Source: Deltaproteobacteria bacterium | GTDB taxonomy: Bacteria; Desulfobacterota; Desulfobacteria; Desulfobacterales; C00003060 | Assembly (NCBI GenBank): GCA_019309245.1 | Contig: JAFDGP010000104.1 | Span: 1-12,946 of the forward strand | Length of the DNA: 12,946 nt | Direction: 5' to 3' | Shown here: positions 11,204 to 12,946 of the stretch, in pieces | Layout of the letters: each line of letters begins with the position of its first letter | Position numbering within the stretch: the stretch's first letter is position 1 | The notes under the pieces: model-generated | What the model was told of the DNA's origin: nothing | What the model saw: only the letters and a program-made list of their open reading frames with translations | Databases searched by the model: none | Position numbers and translations under genes: made by a program

Positions 11204-12946
11204 TACGATGGTGATGGATTTCGGGGTCTTTTCATACAGCGGGTGGGTGATTCCACCCCTGGTCAGCTTTATCACCCTTGTGGCCCTGGGCGTTGTGGCC
11301 TTTTGGAAAGGGCGTGGCCGAAAGACCAGCCTCCTGTTTGGCGCGATCTGTTTTGTCGGCGGTCTGCTGAGCCTGGACAAGGCCCTGGGATCCGTGGTGA
11401 CGGATCCGGCGGTGGCGCTTCGCATCAGCCGGATGGACCATGCCTTCGTGGTTTTCTTTGTGCCTTTTTATCTTCACTTCACCTTTTCCTTTCTTGAGAT
11501 CCAGAAAAGAAAATGGCTTGTATGGCTGGCGTATTTGTTGAGCACGGGCCTGAGCATCGCATCCCAGCATCAGGCGTATCTGGTTTCCGCCAGGCACTAC
11601 TACTTTGGCTATTACGCCCTCGGAGGGCCTTTGGTCTATGTGTTCGCAACGGCCAGCACCGCCAATACCATCGCCTGCATGGCGCTGTTGTGCCGTGCCC
11701 TGGCCAAGGAAAAAGATCCGGAACGGAAAAACAAAATCAAATATATTATCGTGGGACTTGGGGGTGCCGCCCTGATGGCCCACGTGGATTTTCTTCCGGT
11801 CGTGGGGTTGGAATGTTATCCGGCGGGCAATTTCGCCTTTATCCCATTGCTGATCCTGGGTTTCGGGGTCCTTAAGCACGACCTGCTCGACATCGGGCTG
11901 GCCCTCCGCACGGGCCTCTTGTACTCGTTTCTGACCGGCCTGGTCACCGGCTCATATGCCCTTTTGATCATCGCCTTTGATTATTTTTTCAAAGACATCG
12001 GTCAGCGCTGGTCACTTCTTTTTTCCGCGGTTTTTTTTGTCGGGATCGTCTTTGTTTTTGATCCGTTGAAGCGCAAGGTCCAATGCGTGATCGACGGCCT
12101 CCTGTTTCAAGGCAAGTACGACTATCAAAAGACCTTGAGGTCCTTGAGCCAAACCATGGCCTCCATGTTGAACCTGAAAGAGATCATGGATAAGACCCTG
12201 GATACCCTGACCCACAGCATGGATCTGAGCTGGAGCTGTATCCTGCTATTAGACGATGGCGGCAGCAGCTTTTCGGTCCGAAGCCGCACCGGTGGGGGCC
12301 GTCGAATGGCGCCGCCCGCCATCAGGGCTTCGAGTCCCTTGATCCTGGAGTTGACACAACGAAAAAGAGAAATCACCCGACACAGCCTGACGGACCGCGT
12401 CGGATCGGGTGAGGTATCGGCGGCGGCGCGGTCCGAGTTCGACAGGCTCGGCGGCTCGGTCGTGATTCCCATGATTTTTAAGACAAACCTCAACGGGATC
12501 ATCGTGCTGGGGGACAAACGCTCCGGGGACATGTTCACCCCGGTCGACTTTGAGCTCCTTTGTACGCTGGGCAATCAGTGTGCCGTGGCCGTTGAGAATG
12601 CCAAGGCTTACGGAGTGATTCGGACGCTTAATGCGAACCTGGAGGCCAGGGTGGCCGACCGAACGGCTTCCTTGAGAAAGGCGCTTCGGGAAAAAGAAAA
12701 AACCCAGGAGCGGCTGATCCGGTCCGAGAGCCTGGCCTCTGTAGGGGCCCTGGTGGCCGGGGTGGCGCATGAGTTGAACAATCCGCTGGCCAGCGTATCA
12801 AGCTTGGTGCAGTCGGCTTTGGAAGCCCTGGTGGAGGCGGATTGTCCGGCAGGGCCCGGAACGGAAGTGGACCCTGAAACCCGGGCCGAGATAGTGGATG
12901 ACCTGCGGTTCAGCCTCAAGGAATTGAACCGGGCCGCAGAGATTGT
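11190..12946 (+). CDS. Membrane sensor histidine kinase, 3' end outside window
   Basis: The open frame runs off the right edge; 585 codons are present. Residues 1 to about 290 are a sensor region with about nine hydrophobic segments (for example VIPPLVSFITLVALGVVAF, FVVFFVPFYLHFTFSFL, FAFIPLLILGFGVL, LLFSAVFFVGIVFVF). A GAF-like domain follows (about 300-440: SMDLSWSCILLLDDGG, VVIPMIFKTNLNGIIVLGDK, FELLCTLGNQCAVAVENA). Next is a coiled-coil linker (LEARVADRTASLRKALREKE) and a HisKA domain with the H-box GALVAGVAHELNNPLAS; the phosphorylated His is residue 527. The ATPase domain must lie beyond the window. ATG 11190 (MKRRPTMVMDF) is chosen; ATG 11208 or 11214 would also keep all domains. The ligand and response regulator are unknown. 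Upstream palindromes may affect translation. Confidence 0.85.
   Translation, partial: MKRRPTMVMDFGVFSYSGWVIPPLVSFITLVALGVVAFWKGRGRKTSLLFGAICFVGGLLSLDKALGSVVTDPAVALRISRMDHAFVVFFVPFYLHFTFSFLEIQKRKWLVWLAYLLSTGLSIASQHQAYLVSARHYYFGYYALGGPLVYVFATASTANTIACMALLCRALAKEKDPERKNKIKYIIVGLGGAALMAHVDFLPVVGLECYPAGNFAFIPLLILGFGVLKHDLLDIGLALRTGLLYSFLTGLVTGSYALLIIAFDYFFKDIGQRWSLLFSAVFFVGIVFVFDPLKRKVQCVIDGLLFQGKYDYQKTLRSLSQTMASMLNLKEIMDKTLDTLTHSMDLSWSCILLLDDGGSSFSVRSRTGGGRRMAPPAIRASSPLILELTQRKREITRHSLTDRVGSGEVSAAARSEFDRLGGSVVIPMIFKTNLNGIIVLGDKRSGDMFTPVDFELLCTLGNQCAVAVENAKAYGVIRTLNANLEARVADRTASLRKALREKEKTQERLIRSESLASVGALVAGVAHELNNPLASVSSLVQSALEALVEADCPAGPGTEVDPETRAEIVDDLRFSLKELNRAAEI

Noticed and set aside
11232..11879. 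Long open frame (215 codons) on the minus strand opposite the kinase
   Set aside because: It is the antisense of a clearly coding membrane-kinase region; its protein is charged low-complexity with no family pattern and no RBS.
1..12946. CRISPR array, tRNA or rRNA genes, integrase or reverse transcriptase
   Set aside because: I looked for regularly spaced repeats, tRNA-like cloverleaf ends, tyrosine or serine recombinase motifs and the YxDD motif of reverse transcriptases, and saw none.

Overview
The window looks like chromosomal DNA of a flagellated Desulfobacterota-type (deltaproteobacterial) organism. The evidence is moderately high GC, a good sigma-54 promoter in front of a PilZ-flgM pair, an HDOD protein, a DUF401 permease, many gene fragments and a PEGA/formylglycine-generating-enzyme-fold (FGE-fold) protein. 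The species cannot be named from the sequence alone.

Left part (1-5907) is mostly ordinary and intact. It holds the 3' end of a pyruvate kinase gene and an HDOD signalling gene. Converging on these is a minus-strand pair: a DUF401 permease followed by a GH13 subfamily 18 sugar phosphorylase with an unusual N-terminal extension. After a gene-free stretch come a sigma-54 promoter, a PilZ gene and flgM. The PilZ-flgM block lies between two inverted copies of a roughly 95-bp dispersed repeat (4762-4852 minus, 5947-6041 plus).

Middle part (5908-8450) is a decay zone. In order it contains: the first ~68 codons of a DUF4143-type AAA ATPase; a PEGA-repeat/FGE-fold gene with a one-base frameshift; a 3' segment in that gene with the codon pattern of a diversity-generating retroelement (DGR) variable region; a 12-bp perfect hairpin just downstream that does not look like a terminator; a 25-codon remnant resembling the start of a small DGR accessory protein; a caspase-like (C14) fragment whose expected catalytic His is Tyr; and a PDZ fragment. 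No reverse transcriptase and no template repeat are visible, so this would be a remote target or an orphaned remnant of a DGR.

Right-middle part (8433-10506) is a compact accessory insert. A RelE/ParE-type toxin and its antitoxin, with a near-consensus promoter, lie where the PDZ reading frame breaks off. Divergently from them runs a full-length DUF4143 ATPase. Beyond it are a 5'-truncated Phd-type antitoxin fragment, a third partial copy of the dispersed repeat, and a 194-bp MITE-like element with terminal and long internal inverted repeats.

The right end (11190-12946) is a membrane histidine kinase (multi-TM, GAF, HisKA) cut by the window edge. Its first codon lies inside the loop of a REP-like palindrome.

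The main point of interest is 6429-7921: a probable DGR target protein with hairpin and accessory remnant but no visible retroelement. The second is the pair of non-coding repeat systems (inverted ~95-bp repeats and the MITE-like palindrome) found at the edges of broken genes.
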